Shown here: one piece after another, positions 24,491-32,621 of the stretch
Layout of the letters: every line of letters starts with the position of its first letter
Position numbering within the stretch: the stretch's first letter is position 1
From: Herbiconiux aconitum
GTDB lineage: Bacteria; Actinomycetota; Actinomycetes; Actinomycetales; Microbacteriaceae
Assembly: GCF_024979235.1 (NCBI RefSeq)
Contig: NZ_JANLCM010000001.1
Location: 620,001 to 684,000, forward strand
Reading direction: 5' to 3'
DNA: 64,000 nt
Position numbers and translations under genes: made by a program
The notes under the pieces: model-generated
Seen by the model: the letters and a program-made list of their open reading frames with translations, nothing else
Told to the model about the DNA's origin: nothing
Databases searched by the model: none

Positions 24491-26836
24491 ATGTCCACGA
24501 TCTCCCCCGCTTCGCGCACCACCCCGACTCCCACCGCTGATGCGCTGACCACCGCCGGCGTCCGCATCCTGCAGAGCTATCTGGAAGGCGAGTGGCAGGA
24601 GCCGGCGAAGGGGTCGGCAGAACCGGTCCCGACGTTCGACGCTTCCACCGGCGAACCGGTCGCGCTCGTCGGCAGCGACGGACTCGACCTCGCTGCGGCC
24701 GTCGACTACGCCCGCACCGTCGGCCAGGCGTCGCTCGGGCACCTCACCTTCCACCAGCGGGCGCTCATCCTGAAGGCCCTCGCGCAGCACCTGAATTCCG
24801 ACGAGGTCAAGTCCGGTCTCTACGAGGTCAGCGCCCGCACCGGCGCCACCCGACGCGACAGTCTGGTCGACGTCGACGGCGGTATCGGCGTGCTCTTCAC
24901 CTATTCGTCGAAGGGCCGGCGGGAGTTGCCCAACGCCTTCGCGATCGTCGACGGCGCGCCCGAGAACCTGGCTCGCGACGGGTCGTTCGGCGGGCAGCAC
25001 CTCTACGCGCGCATCCCGGGCGTCGCCTTCCAGGTGAACGCTTACAACTTTCCGGTGTGGGGGATGCTCGAGAAGTTCGCACCCGCCTTCCTCGCGGGAG
25101 TGCCGAGCATCGTGAAGCCTGCGACACCCACCGCCTTCCTCACCGAAGCGGCGGTGCGCGCCATCGTCGACTCCGGCCTTCTGCCCGAGGGCTCGCTGCA
25201 ACTCGTGAGCGGATCGGTGCACGGCTTCCTCGACCTGTTAGACGTGCGCGATGTGGTCGGATTCACCGGATCGGCGTCGACCGCCGCGATCTTCTCCGGT
25301 CACGCGAACGTGCTCTCCGGCGGTGTCGGCCTCACCTGCGAGACCGACTCGCTGAACGCCGCGATCCTCGGCCCGGATGCGGTCGCCGGCACCCCGGAAT
25401 TCGACGCCTTCGTCGCCTCGGTGGTCACCGAGATGACGGCCAAGGCGGGTCAGAAGTGCACGAGCATCCGTCGCGTCATCGTGCCTGTCTCGGTGATGGA
25501 CGCGGTGATCGACGCCGTCGGCGCCCGCATCGACGCACGCGTGACGCTCGGCGACCCTCGCGCCGAGGGGGTCACGATGGGCCCGCTGGCGAGCACGGAG
25601 CAGAAGGCGGAGGTGCGCCGCAGCGTCGAGGCGCTGCTGGCCGGTGGGGGAAGGATCGCCTACGGCTCGCTCGACGAACCCCGCGTCACACGCGCCGATG
25701 GCACGGTCTCTGCAGCGCCCTCGGGCGCGTTCCTCTCGCCCGTGTTGCTTCGATTCGACGATGCGGATGCGGACGCGGTGCACGAAGTCGAGGCATTCGG
25801 GCCGGTCGCCTCAGTCGTGGGCTACCGAGACCTCGCCGACGCCGTGCGTTTGGCCAATCGCGGCGGCGGCTCCCTCGTGGCCACGGTGGCGAGCGCGGAT
25901 GCGTCGACCGTCGCCACCCTCGTGACGGGCATCGCGCCGTTCCACGGAAGGGTGCTCGTGCTCGACCGCGACGACGCCCGCTCGAGCACCGGCCACGGCT
26001 CCCCCGTGCCGCATCTCGTGCACGGCGGCCCCGGTCGCGCAGGCGGCGGCGAGGAGCTCGGCGGCATCCGCGCGGTGAAGCACTACATGCGCCGCACAGC
26101 TCTGCAGGGGTCGCCGGCCGTGCTGACAGCCTTGACCGGCCAGTGGCGCGCGGGTGCGGGCGTGCAGGCGGATCTGTCGGGCGCTGGGGCGTCGTGGTCC
26201 AGCCCGTCCACCGCGTCCAGCCCGTCTACCGCGTCCAGCCTGTCCACCGCGTCCACCGCGTCCACCGCGTCCACCGCGTCCACCGCGTCCACCGCGTCCA
26301 CCGCGTCCACCGCGTCCACCGCGTCCACCGCGTCCACCGCGTCCACCGGTAGCGTCGACCCCGCCGGGGCCACTGGCGCCTCTGGCGCCGAGCATCCGTT
26401 CCGCAAGCCGCTCTCGCGGTTGCGCCTCGGTGACGCGATCGACTCGGAGGCCCGCGAGATCTCGCTCGACGACATCGGGCATTTCGCGGAATTCACCGGC
26501 GACACGTTCTACGCCCACACCGACGAGGAGGCGGCGGCCGCGAATCCGTTCTTCCCCGGCCGCGTCGCGCACGGCTACCTGCTCATCTCGTGGGCGGCGG
26601 GCCTGTTCGTCGACCCAGCGCCGGGCCCCGTGCTCGCGAACTACGGTCTCGAGAACCTGCGATTCCTGACGCCGGTCTCCCCGGGCGACGCGATCCGCGT
26701 CACCCTCACCGCGAAGGAGATCACGCCGCGCGAGAAAGAGGACTACGGCGAGGTGCGTTGGGACGCAGTGCTGCACAACCAGCGCGACGAGGTCGTGGCC
26801 ACCTACGACGTGCTCACGCTCGTTTCCAAGGAGTAG
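24491..26836 (+). CDS. paaZ: PaaZ: oxepin-CoA hydrolase / aldehyde dehydrogenase fusion with repeat linker
   Basis: This 781-residue bifunctional ring-cleavage enzyme opens oxepin-CoA and oxidises the resulting semialdehyde. The aldehyde dehydrogenase domain spans about 25-550, with catalytic Cys near 323 ('AGQKCTSIRRVIV') and Glu near 284 ('LTCETDSLNA'). The C-terminal MaoC/hotdog hydratase (about 640-781) has the Asp/His active-site segment 'DTFYAHTDEEAAA...GRVAHGYL'. Between them, residues about 569-620 are a Ser-Thr-Ala repeat encoded by a 9-bp minisatellite, absent from typical PaaZ. A ribosome site AAAGG precedes the ATG. Confidence 0.95.
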   Translation: MSTISPASRTTPTPTADALTTAGVRILQSYLEGEWQEPAKGSAEPVPTFDASTGEPVALVGSDGLDLAAAVDYARTVGQASLGHLTFHQRALILKALAQHLNSDEVKSGLYEVSARTGATRRDSLVDVDGGIGVLFTYSSKGRRELPNAFAIVDGAPENLARDGSFGGQHLYARIPGVAFQVNAYNFPVWGMLEKFAPAFLAGVPSIVKPATPTAFLTEAAVRAIVDSGLLPEGSLQLVSGSVHGFLDLLDVRDVVGFTGSASTAAIFSGHANVLSGGVGLTCETDSLNAAILGPDAVAGTPEFDAFVASVVTEMTAKAGQKCTSIRRVIVPVSVMDAVIDAVGARIDARVTLGDPRAEGVTMGPLASTEQKAEVRRSVEALLAGGGRIAYGSLDEPRVTRADGTVSAAPSGAFLSPVLLRFDDADADAVHEVEAFGPVASVVGYRDLADAVRLANRGGGSLVATVASADASTVATLVTGIAPFHGRVLVLDRDDARSSTGHGSPVPHLVHGGPGRAGGGEELGGIRAVKHYMRRTALQGSPAVLTALTGQWRAGAGVQADLSGAGASWSSPSTASSPSTASSLSTASTASTASTASTASTASTASTASTASTASTASTGSVDPAGATGASGAEHPFRKPLSRLRLGDAIDSEAREISLDDIGHFAEFTGDTFYAHTDEEAAAANPFFPGRVAHGYLLISWAAGLFVDPAPGPVLANYGLENLRFLTPVSPGDAIRVTLTAKEITPREKEDYGEVRWDAVLHNQRDEVVATYDVLTLVSKE
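26197..26349 (+). repeat. 9-bp minisatellite in the paaZ interdomain linker
   Basis: Eleven perfect copies of GTCCACCGC occupy 26242-26340, with a twelfth degenerate copy to 26349. Three preceding 18-bp units alternate GTCCAGCCN with GTCYACCGC (26197-26250; the last overlaps the first perfect copy). The array is in frame and encodes Ser-Thr-Ala units, so slippage would alter only linker length. Confidence 0.95.
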
Positions 26837-26855
26837 CCCACCCGTCGTCGGTGCC

Positions 26856-26927
26856 CGGACTTCTCCAAACGTGGAGCGAACCGCGCCCGCAGGGAGGCGC
26901 GGTGGGCGCGAGGATTGGCGAAGTCCG
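26856..26927. repeat. 72-bp dispersed palindromic element, family A copy 2
   Basis: It begins CGGACTTCTCCAAACGT and ends GAAGTCCG, like the copy at 5751-5822, and has the same 72-bp length. Its arms pair less perfectly (about 14 of 20 positions). It sits 19 bases after the paaZ stop, between convergent paaZ and paaR, a position suited to a bidirectional terminator. Confidence 0.75.
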
Positions 26928-26941
26928 GATGATGCGGCAGC

Positions 26942-27580
26942 TCAGGCCGAGGGGCGCGGGTGCAGGCCCTCGAAGGCCACCGTGATGACGTCGTCGGCCA
27001 GCTGGTCGGGCGCGAGCGGGCCACCCGGCTTGTACCACTCCACGATCGAGTTGATCATGCCGAAGATCAGCCTCGTCGTGGTGCGGGCGTCGACATCGGC
27101 CCGCAGTGTGCCCTCGGCGTGCGATTCCTCGACCAGTGCGGCCACCGCGTGGTCGAAGTCGCGACGGCGCGCGAGAGCCTCGCGCTCGAGTTCGGTGTTG
27201 CCGCGCAGGCGGAGCAGCAGCGTCACCGAGGGAAGCTCCTCGCACAGCACCCGAACGGCGCCGCGCAGCACGAACTCGAGTCGCGCATCCGCCGATCCCT
27301 CCTGCGCGCCGGGCAGCGTGAGCACGCCCTCCAGCTCGCCGAGGCCGCGCTCGAGGGCGAGGCGCAGCAGGTCTTCTTTGCTGCTGACGTGGTAGTAGAT
27401 GGCCGATTTGCTCGTGCCGAGACGTTCGGCGAGCGTGCCCATCGACGTCGCGTCGTAGCCGAACTCGTTGAATGCCGCGACCGCGATGTCGAGCACCGTC
27501 GCGAGGTCATAGGGAGCGCGCCCCGACCGCCCGTTGCCACCGCGCGGCGCGGGCGGATCGGTGTGTCGTGGCTGGCTCAT
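26942..27580 (-). CDS. paaR: TetR-family regulator of the phenylacetate genes (PaaR-like)
   Basis: This 212-residue TetR protein has its helix-turn-helix at about residues 25-70 ('AAFNEFGYDATSMGTLAERLGTSKSAIYYHVSSKEDLL') and a helical ligand domain behind it. It is divergent from paaA with a PaaR-type operator in the gap, so it probably represses itself and the paa operon. In related bacteria the inducer of TetR-type PaaR is phenylacetyl-CoA; that is inferred here. The C-terminal segment 'IFGMINSIVEWYKPGGPLAPDQLADDV' is common in TetR regulators of acyl-CoA catabolism. Confidence 0.88.
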   Translation of the reverse strand: MSQPRHTDPPAPRGGNGRSGRAPYDLATVLDIAVAAFNEFGYDATSMGTLAERLGTSKSAIYYHVSSKEDLLRLALERGLGELEGVLTLPGAQEGSADARLEFVLRGAVRVLCEELPSVTLLLRLRGNTELEREALARRRDFDHAVAALVEESHAEGTLRADVDARTTTRLIFGMINSIVEWYKPGGPLAPDQLADDVITVAFEGLHPRPSA

Positions 27581-27608
27581 GGCTCCCGACTTTAGCCGAC
27601 CGCACCGC

Positions 27609-27637
27609 TTGTTCCCCGCATCGAACGGTGTTATCGT
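27609..27637 (+). promoter_or_regulatory. promoter of the paaABCDE operon
   Basis: TTGTTC (27609-27614) and TATCGT (27632-27637) are 17 bp apart, directly followed by the PaaR site. GAGGAGG at 27681-27687 is a strong ribosome site for paaA. Confidence 0.45.
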
Positions 27638-27639
27638 TT

Positions 27640-27657
27640 ACTGAACGATCGGTAAGT
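27640..27657. promoter_or_regulatory. PaaR operator, site 3 (paaR/paaA divergent gap)
   Basis: ACTGAACGATCGGTAAGT is the most symmetric of the four sites, lying in the palindrome TTACTGAACGATCGGTAA (27638-27655). It overlaps the predicted start of the paaA transcript and can also control paaR. Confidence 0.8.
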
Positions 27658-27691
27658 AGGGCGATGCGTCCGTCCTGAACGAGGAGGCACC

Positions 27692-28744
27692 ATGGTCACC
27701 CCCGACGACGACCCTGACGGCTCTGGTCTGCGACGTTTCGAAGAACTGCTCGCCAGCGAGAGCCGGGTGGAGCCGACCGATTGGATGCCGGCGGCTTACC
27801 GCAAGACGCTCATCCGTCAGATCTCGCAGCACGCCCACTCCGAGATCATCGGCATGCAGCCCGAGGGCAACTGGATCACGCGCGCCCCGAGCCTCAAGCG
27901 CAAGGCCATCCTGATGGCGAAGGTGCAAGACGAGGCCGGCCACGGGCTCTACCTCTACTCCGCTGCCCAGACGCTCGGCATCGACCGAGAAGAGATGTTC
28001 GACCAGCTCATCACCGGCCGTGCGAAGTACTCCTCCATCTTCAACTACACCACTCCCACTTGGGCCGACATGGGCTCGATCGGCTGGCTCGTCGACGGTG
28101 CCGCCATCTGCAACCAGGTGCCGTTGTGCCGCGCCTCCTACGGCCCCTACGGCCGGGCGATGGTGCGCATCTGCAAGGAGGAGTCGTTCCATCAGCGGCA
28201 GGGATTCGAGATCCTGCTCGCCCTCATGAACGGCACCGAGGAGCAGCGCGCGATGGCCCAGGAGTCGGTGAACCGGTGGTACGCACCGGCGCTGATGATG
28301 TTCGGCCCGCCGGATGAAGACTCCCCCAACTCGAAGCAGAGCATGGCCTGGAACATCAAGCGCTTCTCGAACGACGAGTTGCGTCAGCGCTTCGTCGACA
28401 TGCTCGTGCCGCAGGCCGAGATCCTCGGAATCACGCTGCCCGACCCGGCCATCCGCTGGAACGACGAGCGCGGCCACTACGACTTCGGCGAGCTCGACTG
28501 GAACGAGTTCTACGAGGTGCTGGCCGGCCGCGGTCCCGCGAACACCGTCCGGGTATCGCGCCGCCGCACCGCCCACGAGAACGGCGCCTGGGTGCGCGAG
28601 GCGGCGCGGGCCTACGCCGACAAGCAAGCGGGCGCATCGGGCGCATCCGGTGCATCCGGTGGCGCCATCGCCGACGCCGCCGTCGCCACCGCCACCCCCG
28701 CAGGCGCCGCCACTGGCGCCGCCGCCGAGAGGATCGCGTCATGA
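27692..28744 (+). CDS. paaA: 1,2-phenylacetyl-CoA epoxidase, catalytic subunit A
   Basis: This 350-residue di-iron ferritin-like subunit performs O2-dependent ring epoxidation of phenylacetyl-CoA. Metal-ligand helices are visible in '[15 protein letters not shown]' (ExxH, about 72-86) and '[15 protein letters not shown]' (ExxxH, about 157-171). The family-specific '[24 protein letters not shown]' is present. The last 40 residues are an Ala/Gly/Ser-rich extension ([10 protein letters not shown] and following) beyond the usual PaaA end. The stop overlaps the paaB start (ATGA). Confidence 0.97.
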   Translation: MVTPDDDPDGSGLRRFEELLASESRVEPTDWMPAAYRKTLIRQISQHAHSEIIGMQPEGNWITRAPSLKRKAILMAKVQDEAGHGLYLYSAAQTLGIDREEMFDQLITGRAKYSSIFNYTTPTWADMGSIGWLVDGAAICNQVPLCRASYGPYGRAMVRICKEESFHQRQGFEILLALMNGTEEQRAMAQESVNRWYAPALMMFGPPDEDSPNSKQSMAWNIKRFSNDELRQRFVDMLVPQAEILGITLPDPAIRWNDERGHYDFGELDWNEFYEVLAGRGPANTVRVSRRRTAHENGAWVREAARAYADKQAGASGASGASGGAIADAAVATATPAGAATGAAAERIAS

Positions 28745-29049
28745 CCAGTCCCGGAGACTCCGGCACCCGCGAGACGTGGCCTCTCTGGGAGGTCTTCCTG
28801 CGCTCGTCGCGGGGACTGTCGCACGTACACGCCGGGTCACTGCATGCTCCCGACTCCACGATGGCGGTGCGCAACGCTCGCGATCTCTACACCCGCCGGG
28901 GCGAAGGGGTCTCCATCTGGGTGGTGCCCGCCTCGGCCATCACGGCGTCCGATCCGGATGCGAAGGGCGAGTTCTTCGAGTCGCCACAGGGCAAGGAATA
29001 CCGCCACGCGACCTACTACACCGCGTCAGAGACGGTGCCGCACCTGTGA
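28741..29049 (+). CDS. paaB: 1,2-phenylacetyl-CoA epoxidase, subunit B
   Basis: This small 102-residue subunit of the epoxidase complex is full length for the family. The core '[48 protein letters not shown]' is diagnostic. PaaB bridges the catalytic A/C heterodimers in known complexes. It is coupled at both ends: ATGA with paaA and GTGA with paaC. Confidence 0.96.
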   Translation: MTSPGDSGTRETWPLWEVFLRSSRGLSHVHAGSLHAPDSTMAVRNARDLYTRRGEGVSIWVVPASAITASDPDAKGEFFESPQGKEYRHATYYTASETVPHL

Positions 29050-29879
29050 TTCCGAAGAGCAGCCGAGCCGTCTCCACGGCCCTCACCCCTGAGGCGATCG
29101 CCGCGTCGATCGCCTCGGCGGAGACGGCCGCCTCCGAGCCCGTCGCGCGCTACGCACTGGGCCTCGGCGACGACGCGCTCGTGCTCGCGCATCGACTCGG
29201 CGAGTGGATCGCGAATGCCCCTGAACTCGAAGAAGACGTGGCTCTGGGCAACATCGGTCTCGACCTGCTCGGCCACGCCCGCAGCTTCCTCACTTACGCC
29301 GGCTCGGCGTGGGGCAGGAGCGAAGACGATCTCGCCTACTTCCGCGGCGAATCCGACTACCGCAACCGGCAGTTGTTCGAGCAGCCGAGCGGCGACTTCG
29401 CCCACACCATCGCGCGGCAACTCTTCGCCTCGGCCTACTTCGATGCGCTCTACCGCGCGCTGCAACGCTCGACCGATCCGACGCTGGCGGCCATCGCCGC
29501 GAAGGCCACCAAAGAGGTCGACTACCACCTCGATCACAGCGTGCAGTGGCTGCTGCGACTGGGTCTCGGCACCGCAGAGTCGCATCGGCGGATGCAGCGG
29601 GGCGTGGACGCGATGTGGCCGTTCGTGGGCGAGCTCTTCAGCCCCGAACCCGAAGCGGATGCCGGGGGCGCACTCGAGGGTGTCGCCGTCGACCCCGAGA
29701 GTTTGCGCGCGGCCTTTGACGAACTCGTGCCGAGGTTGATCACCGACGCCGGACTGGCCGTGCCGACGATTCCGTTCGCTTGGGGTGGTGGCCGCGAGGG
29801 CCGACACACCGAGGCTCTCGGCCCGATGCTGGCCGAGATGCAGGTGCTGGCCCGCGCGCATCCGGGGGTGACGTGGTGA
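29046..29879 (+). CDS. paaC: 1,2-phenylacetyl-CoA epoxidase, structural subunit C
   Basis: This 277-residue ferritin-like partner of PaaA starts with GTG at 29046, overlapping the paaB stop. Family segments include 'ALGLGDDALVLAHRLGEWI' (about 38-56), 'LGNIGLDLLGHARSF' and 'ATKEVDYHLDHSVQWLLRLGLGT'. PaaC is structurally similar to PaaA but normally has no working di-iron site. The stop overlaps the paaD GTG start. Confidence 0.96.
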   Translation: MIPKSSRAVSTALTPEAIAASIASAETAASEPVARYALGLGDDALVLAHRLGEWIANAPELEEDVALGNIGLDLLGHARSFLTYAGSAWGRSEDDLAYFRGESDYRNRQLFEQPSGDFAHTIARQLFASAYFDALYRALQRSTDPTLAAIAAKATKEVDYHLDHSVQWLLRLGLGTAESHRRMQRGVDAMWPFVGELFSPEPEADAGGALEGVAVDPESLRAAFDELVPRLITDAGLAVPTIPFAWGGGREGRHTEALGPMLAEMQVLARAHPGVTW

Positions 29880-30565
29880 TCATGGCCGCGGCGATGGACC
29901 ATGCGGCCCCGGGCCGTGACCACGACGCCGAGGTCGACGCCCGCAAAACCCGGAACGCCCTCGTCACCCGAGACGCTCGCGAGACCCGCGACGCCCCGGA
30001 GAGCCGCGACACTCTTGACGCCCAGAACGACCGCGACACTCTCGACGCCCTCGAGCTCGAGGCACGTCCGCGGCCGCAGAGCGGCGCCGAGCGGGCCATC
30101 TGGGAGTTGGCGGCCACGGTGGTCGACCCCGAGGTGCCGGTGCTCACCATCGAAGATCTCGGCGTGTTGCGCGGGGTCACCTTCGCCACCGCCTCCGGGT
30201 CGGTCACGGTCGAGATCACCCCCACCTATTCCGGCTGCCCCGCCGTCGACGCCATGCGCGACGACATCGTGGGCGTGCTGCACGGCAACGGATACGACGA
30301 CGTGTCGGTGAAGGTGGTGCTCTCCCCCGCCTGGACCACGGACTGGCTGAGCGACGAGGGCCGCACGAAGCTCGAGCAGTACGGCATCGCGGCCCCCGGC
30401 CCCCGCCGCAGCGACGGCACTGTGAGTCTCGGGCTCGGCATCCGTTGCCCCCGCTGCGGGTCGATGCACACCCGCCAGCTCTCCCGCTTCGGTTCCACCT
30501 CGTGCAAGGCACTCTACGTCTGCCAGCGCTGCCAGGAGCCGTTCGACTACTTCAAAGAGCACTGA
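29876..30565 (+). CDS. paaD: phenylacetate degradation protein PaaD (DUF59/MIP18-like, zinc ribbon)
   Basis: This 229-residue protein is believed to help assemble the Fe-S or metal centres of the epoxidase system. The MIP18-like domain (about 70-160) includes 'VVDPEVPVLTIEDLGVLRGV' and 'PTYSGCPAVDAM'. The C-terminal four-Cys ribbon is 'CPRCGSMHTR...CQRCQEPFDYF'. An N-terminal extension of about 60 residues, rich in repeated R-D-T/A motifs, is unusual. I chose GTG at 29876 for the GTGA overlap; ATG 29882 is the alternative. The final 18 bases are tandemly duplicated. Confidence 0.93.
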   Translation: MIMAAAMDHAAPGRDHDAEVDARKTRNALVTRDARETRDAPESRDTLDAQNDRDTLDALELEARPRPQSGAERAIWELAATVVDPEVPVLTIEDLGVLRGVTFATASGSVTVEITPTYSGCPAVDAMRDDIVGVLHGNGYDDVSVKVVLSPAWTTDWLSDEGRTKLEQYGIAAPGPRRSDGTVSLGLGIRCPRCGSMHTRQLSRFGSTSCKALYVCQRCQEPFDYFKEH

Positions 30566-30583
30566 TACTTCAACGAGCACTGA
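30548..30583 (+). repeat. 18-bp tandem duplication across the paaD stop codon
   Basis: TACTTCAAAGAGCACTGA (30548-30565) is repeated with one change at 30566-30583. The first unit contains the paaD stop, so the second copy is untranslated and carries a second in-frame stop. Confidence 0.85.
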
Positions 30584-30602
30584 TGCACACCAAGGAATAC
30601 TG

Positions 30603-31733
30603 ATGTCCCTCACCGAGACGCCGCCCGGCACTGCCCCGGCCGCGCGCCGCCGTGCCGCGTTCCACACCCTCACCGTGTCGGAAGTGCGCCCCCTCACCGA
30701 CGACGCGATCGAGGTGTCGTTCGAGGTGCCGCCCGCCCTCGCCGACGCCTACGACTACGCTGCCGGGCAGTACATCGCCATCCGCACGAGCCTCGAGGGC
30801 GAAGACGTGCGCCGCAGCTACTCGATCTGCCAGGCACCGAGCCGCGGATCGCTGAAGGTCGGCATCAAGCGCGACCTCGGAGGGCTCTTCTCCAGCTGGG
30901 CCGTCGAGAACCTCGTCGCCGGGATGGAGCTCGAGGTGATGAGTCCGGAGGGGCGCTTCACCGCTCAGGCACCTCTCGATTCGCCCGGGCATTTCGTGGG
31001 CGTGGCGGCGGGTTCGGGCATCACGCCGATGATGTCGCTGATCGAGCACACGCTGCGCGAGAATCCCGCCGCTGTGTTCGAACTCGTGTACACGAACCGC
31101 ACGGCGCTGGACACGATGTTCGTCGACGAGCTCGCCGACCTCAAAGACCGCTACACCGCGCGTCTCGCGCTGCACCACGTGCTGACGCGGGAGAAGCGGA
31201 GTTCCGAGCTGCTGTCGGGGCGGCTCGACGCCGAGCGCGTGAGGGCCATCTTCACGACGTTGCTGCAGCCGGCGACGATCGACGAGTGGTTTCTCTGCGG
31301 GCCGTTCGACCTGGTGCAACTCTGCCGCGACGAGCTCGCAGCGCTCGGCGTGCCGGCCGACGACGTCCGTTTCGAGCTGTTCACCACCGGGGCGCCCGAA
31401 CGCCCGGCGGGGCAGGCCGGTCGGCCGGTCGCCACGGATGCCGGCGACGCTGTTCACACCATCCAGTTCCGTCTCGACGGCACCACCGCTACGGTGACGA
31501 GTCCCGAGCACTCCCAGGAGAGCATCCTCAACGCCGCCTTGCGGGTGCGCCGCGACGTGCCGTTCGCCTGCGCCGGCGGGGTCTGCGGAACCTGCCGCGC
31601 GAAGCTCGTCGAAGGGGAGGTCGACATGGTCGAGAACTATGCCCTGGAGCCCGACGAACTCGCACGCGGCTACGTGCTCACCTGCCAGTCCATCCCCACT
31701 TCTGCTGAAGTCAGCGTCGACTACGACGCGTAG
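30603..31733 (+). CDS. paaE: 1,2-phenylacetyl-CoA epoxidase, reductase subunit E
   Basis: This 376-residue reductase passes electrons from NADPH to the epoxidase. The FAD-binding motif 'RRSYSICQAP' is near residue 72. The NAD(P) site is 'GVAAGSGITPMMSLIEHT' (about 133-150). The C-terminal plant-type 2Fe-2S domain has 'CAGGVCGTCRAKL' (about 322-334) and a fourth Cys in 'GYVLTCQ'. All four cluster cysteines are present. AAGGA precedes the ATG. Confidence 0.96.
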   Translation: MSLTETPPGTAPAARRRAAFHTLTVSEVRPLTDDAIEVSFEVPPALADAYDYAAGQYIAIRTSLEGEDVRRSYSICQAPSRGSLKVGIKRDLGGLFSSWAVENLVAGMELEVMSPEGRFTAQAPLDSPGHFVGVAAGSGITPMMSLIEHTLRENPAAVFELVYTNRTALDTMFVDELADLKDRYTARLALHHVLTREKRSSELLSGRLDAERVRAIFTTLLQPATIDEWFLCGPFDLVQLCRDELAALGVPADDVRFELFTTGAPERPAGQAGRPVATDAGDAVHTIQFRLDGTTATVTSPEHSQESILNAALRVRRDVPFACAGGVCGTCRAKLVEGEVDMVENYALEPDELARGYVLTCQSIPTSAEVSVDYDA

Positions 31734-31756
31734 AGGTTCGAACCCCGAGGAGCGTC

Positions 31757-32536
31757 ATGACAGTCGAACTGACCATTGCCGACGGCATCGCCGAGGTCGT
31801 GCTGAACGCCCCGCAGAAGCTCAACGCCGTCGACGAGACCGCACTGGCCGAGCTCGCGGCAGCCTATGCCGAGGCCGAGGCGGCCGGCGTACGGGTGCTC
31901 CTCCTCCGCGGCGAAGGCCGGGCGTTCTCGGCCGGGCGCGACATCTCGCACGTCGACCCGGCGACGGATGATGCTCGCGGCTACCTCGCCGACGTCGTCA
32001 CACCGGTGCTCCGCCGGATGGCGGCCTTCCCCGCACCCACCTTCGCGATGGCCACGGGCGCCTGCCTCGGCGTGGGACTCGGTTTCCTCATCGCGACCGA
32101 TGTCGTCTACGTGGCCGACACCGCGAAGATCGGCTCTCCGTTCGCGAACCTCGGAGCCACCCTCGACTCCGGCGGCCACGCGCTGTTCTTCGAGCGGCTC
32201 GGCGCCCACCGCACGCTCGATCTCATCTACACGGGAGAGCTGATGTCGGGGGCCGAGGCCGTCGCATCCGGTCTGTTCAGTCGCGTGCTTCCCGCCGGCG
32301 AACTCGACGCCTTCACCCGCGAGCGCGTGACCCGAGTGGCCGAAGGTCCGACGGGCGCGTTCCTCGCGAGCAAGGAGCTCGTGCGGCGCCTGCGCGACGA
32401 GCGGATCGGACTCTGGACCTCGCTCGACGACGAGAACGAGGCTCAGGGCACGCTCTGCCTGAGCGACGACTACCGCGAGGGCTTCGCCGCGTTCCAAGAG
32501 AAGCGCAGCCCCGTCTTCGGCACCGCACGGGCCTGA
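31757..32536 (+). CDS. paaG: enoyl-CoA hydratase/isomerase (PaaG-like)
   Basis: This 259-residue crotonase-fold protein closes the paaA-E operon, with the site GAGGAG before its ATG. It has 'GEGRAFSAGRDISHVDP' (about 56-72) and 'ATGACLGVGLGFLIATDVVYVADTAKIGSPFANLGATLDSGG'. Position suggests the ring-1,2-epoxyphenylacetyl-CoA isomerase role of PaaG, forming oxepin-CoA. Assignment between PaaF and PaaG for the two crotonases in this cluster is by context only. Confidence 0.8.
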   Translation: MTVELTIADGIAEVVLNAPQKLNAVDETALAELAAAYAEAEAAGVRVLLLRGEGRAFSAGRDISHVDPATDDARGYLADVVTPVLRRMAAFPAPTFAMATGACLGVGLGFLIATDVVYVADTAKIGSPFANLGATLDSGGHALFFERLGAHRTLDLIYTGELMSGAEAVASGLFSRVLPAGELDAFTRERVTRVAEGPTGAFLASKELVRRLRDERIGLWTSLDDENEAQGTLCLSDDYREGFAAFQEKRSPVFGTARA

Positions 32537-32552
32537 GCGCTCCCGCCGCACC

Positions 32553-32607
32553 GAATCGCCACAACACGCCGCAACGAGCGCACCCGTAGCGGCGTGTTTG
32601 GCGACTC
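32553..32607. terminator. long hairpin between convergent paaG-like gene and E2 gene
   Basis: The left arm GAATCGCCACAACACGCCGC (32553-32572) pairs with GCGGCGTGTTTGGCGACTC (32589-32607), with one bulge and one mismatch, around a 16-nt loop. It is 16 bases after one stop and 14 bases from the other, so it likely stops transcription both ways. Its ends match the in-gene palindrome at 18627-18682. Confidence 0.75.
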
Positions 32608-32621
32608 GAGAGGCGCCGCCG

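Noticed and set aside
26197..26349. Regular repeats that might be read as a CRISPR array
   Set aside because: The unit is 9 bp, contiguous, without spacers and in frame in paaZ.
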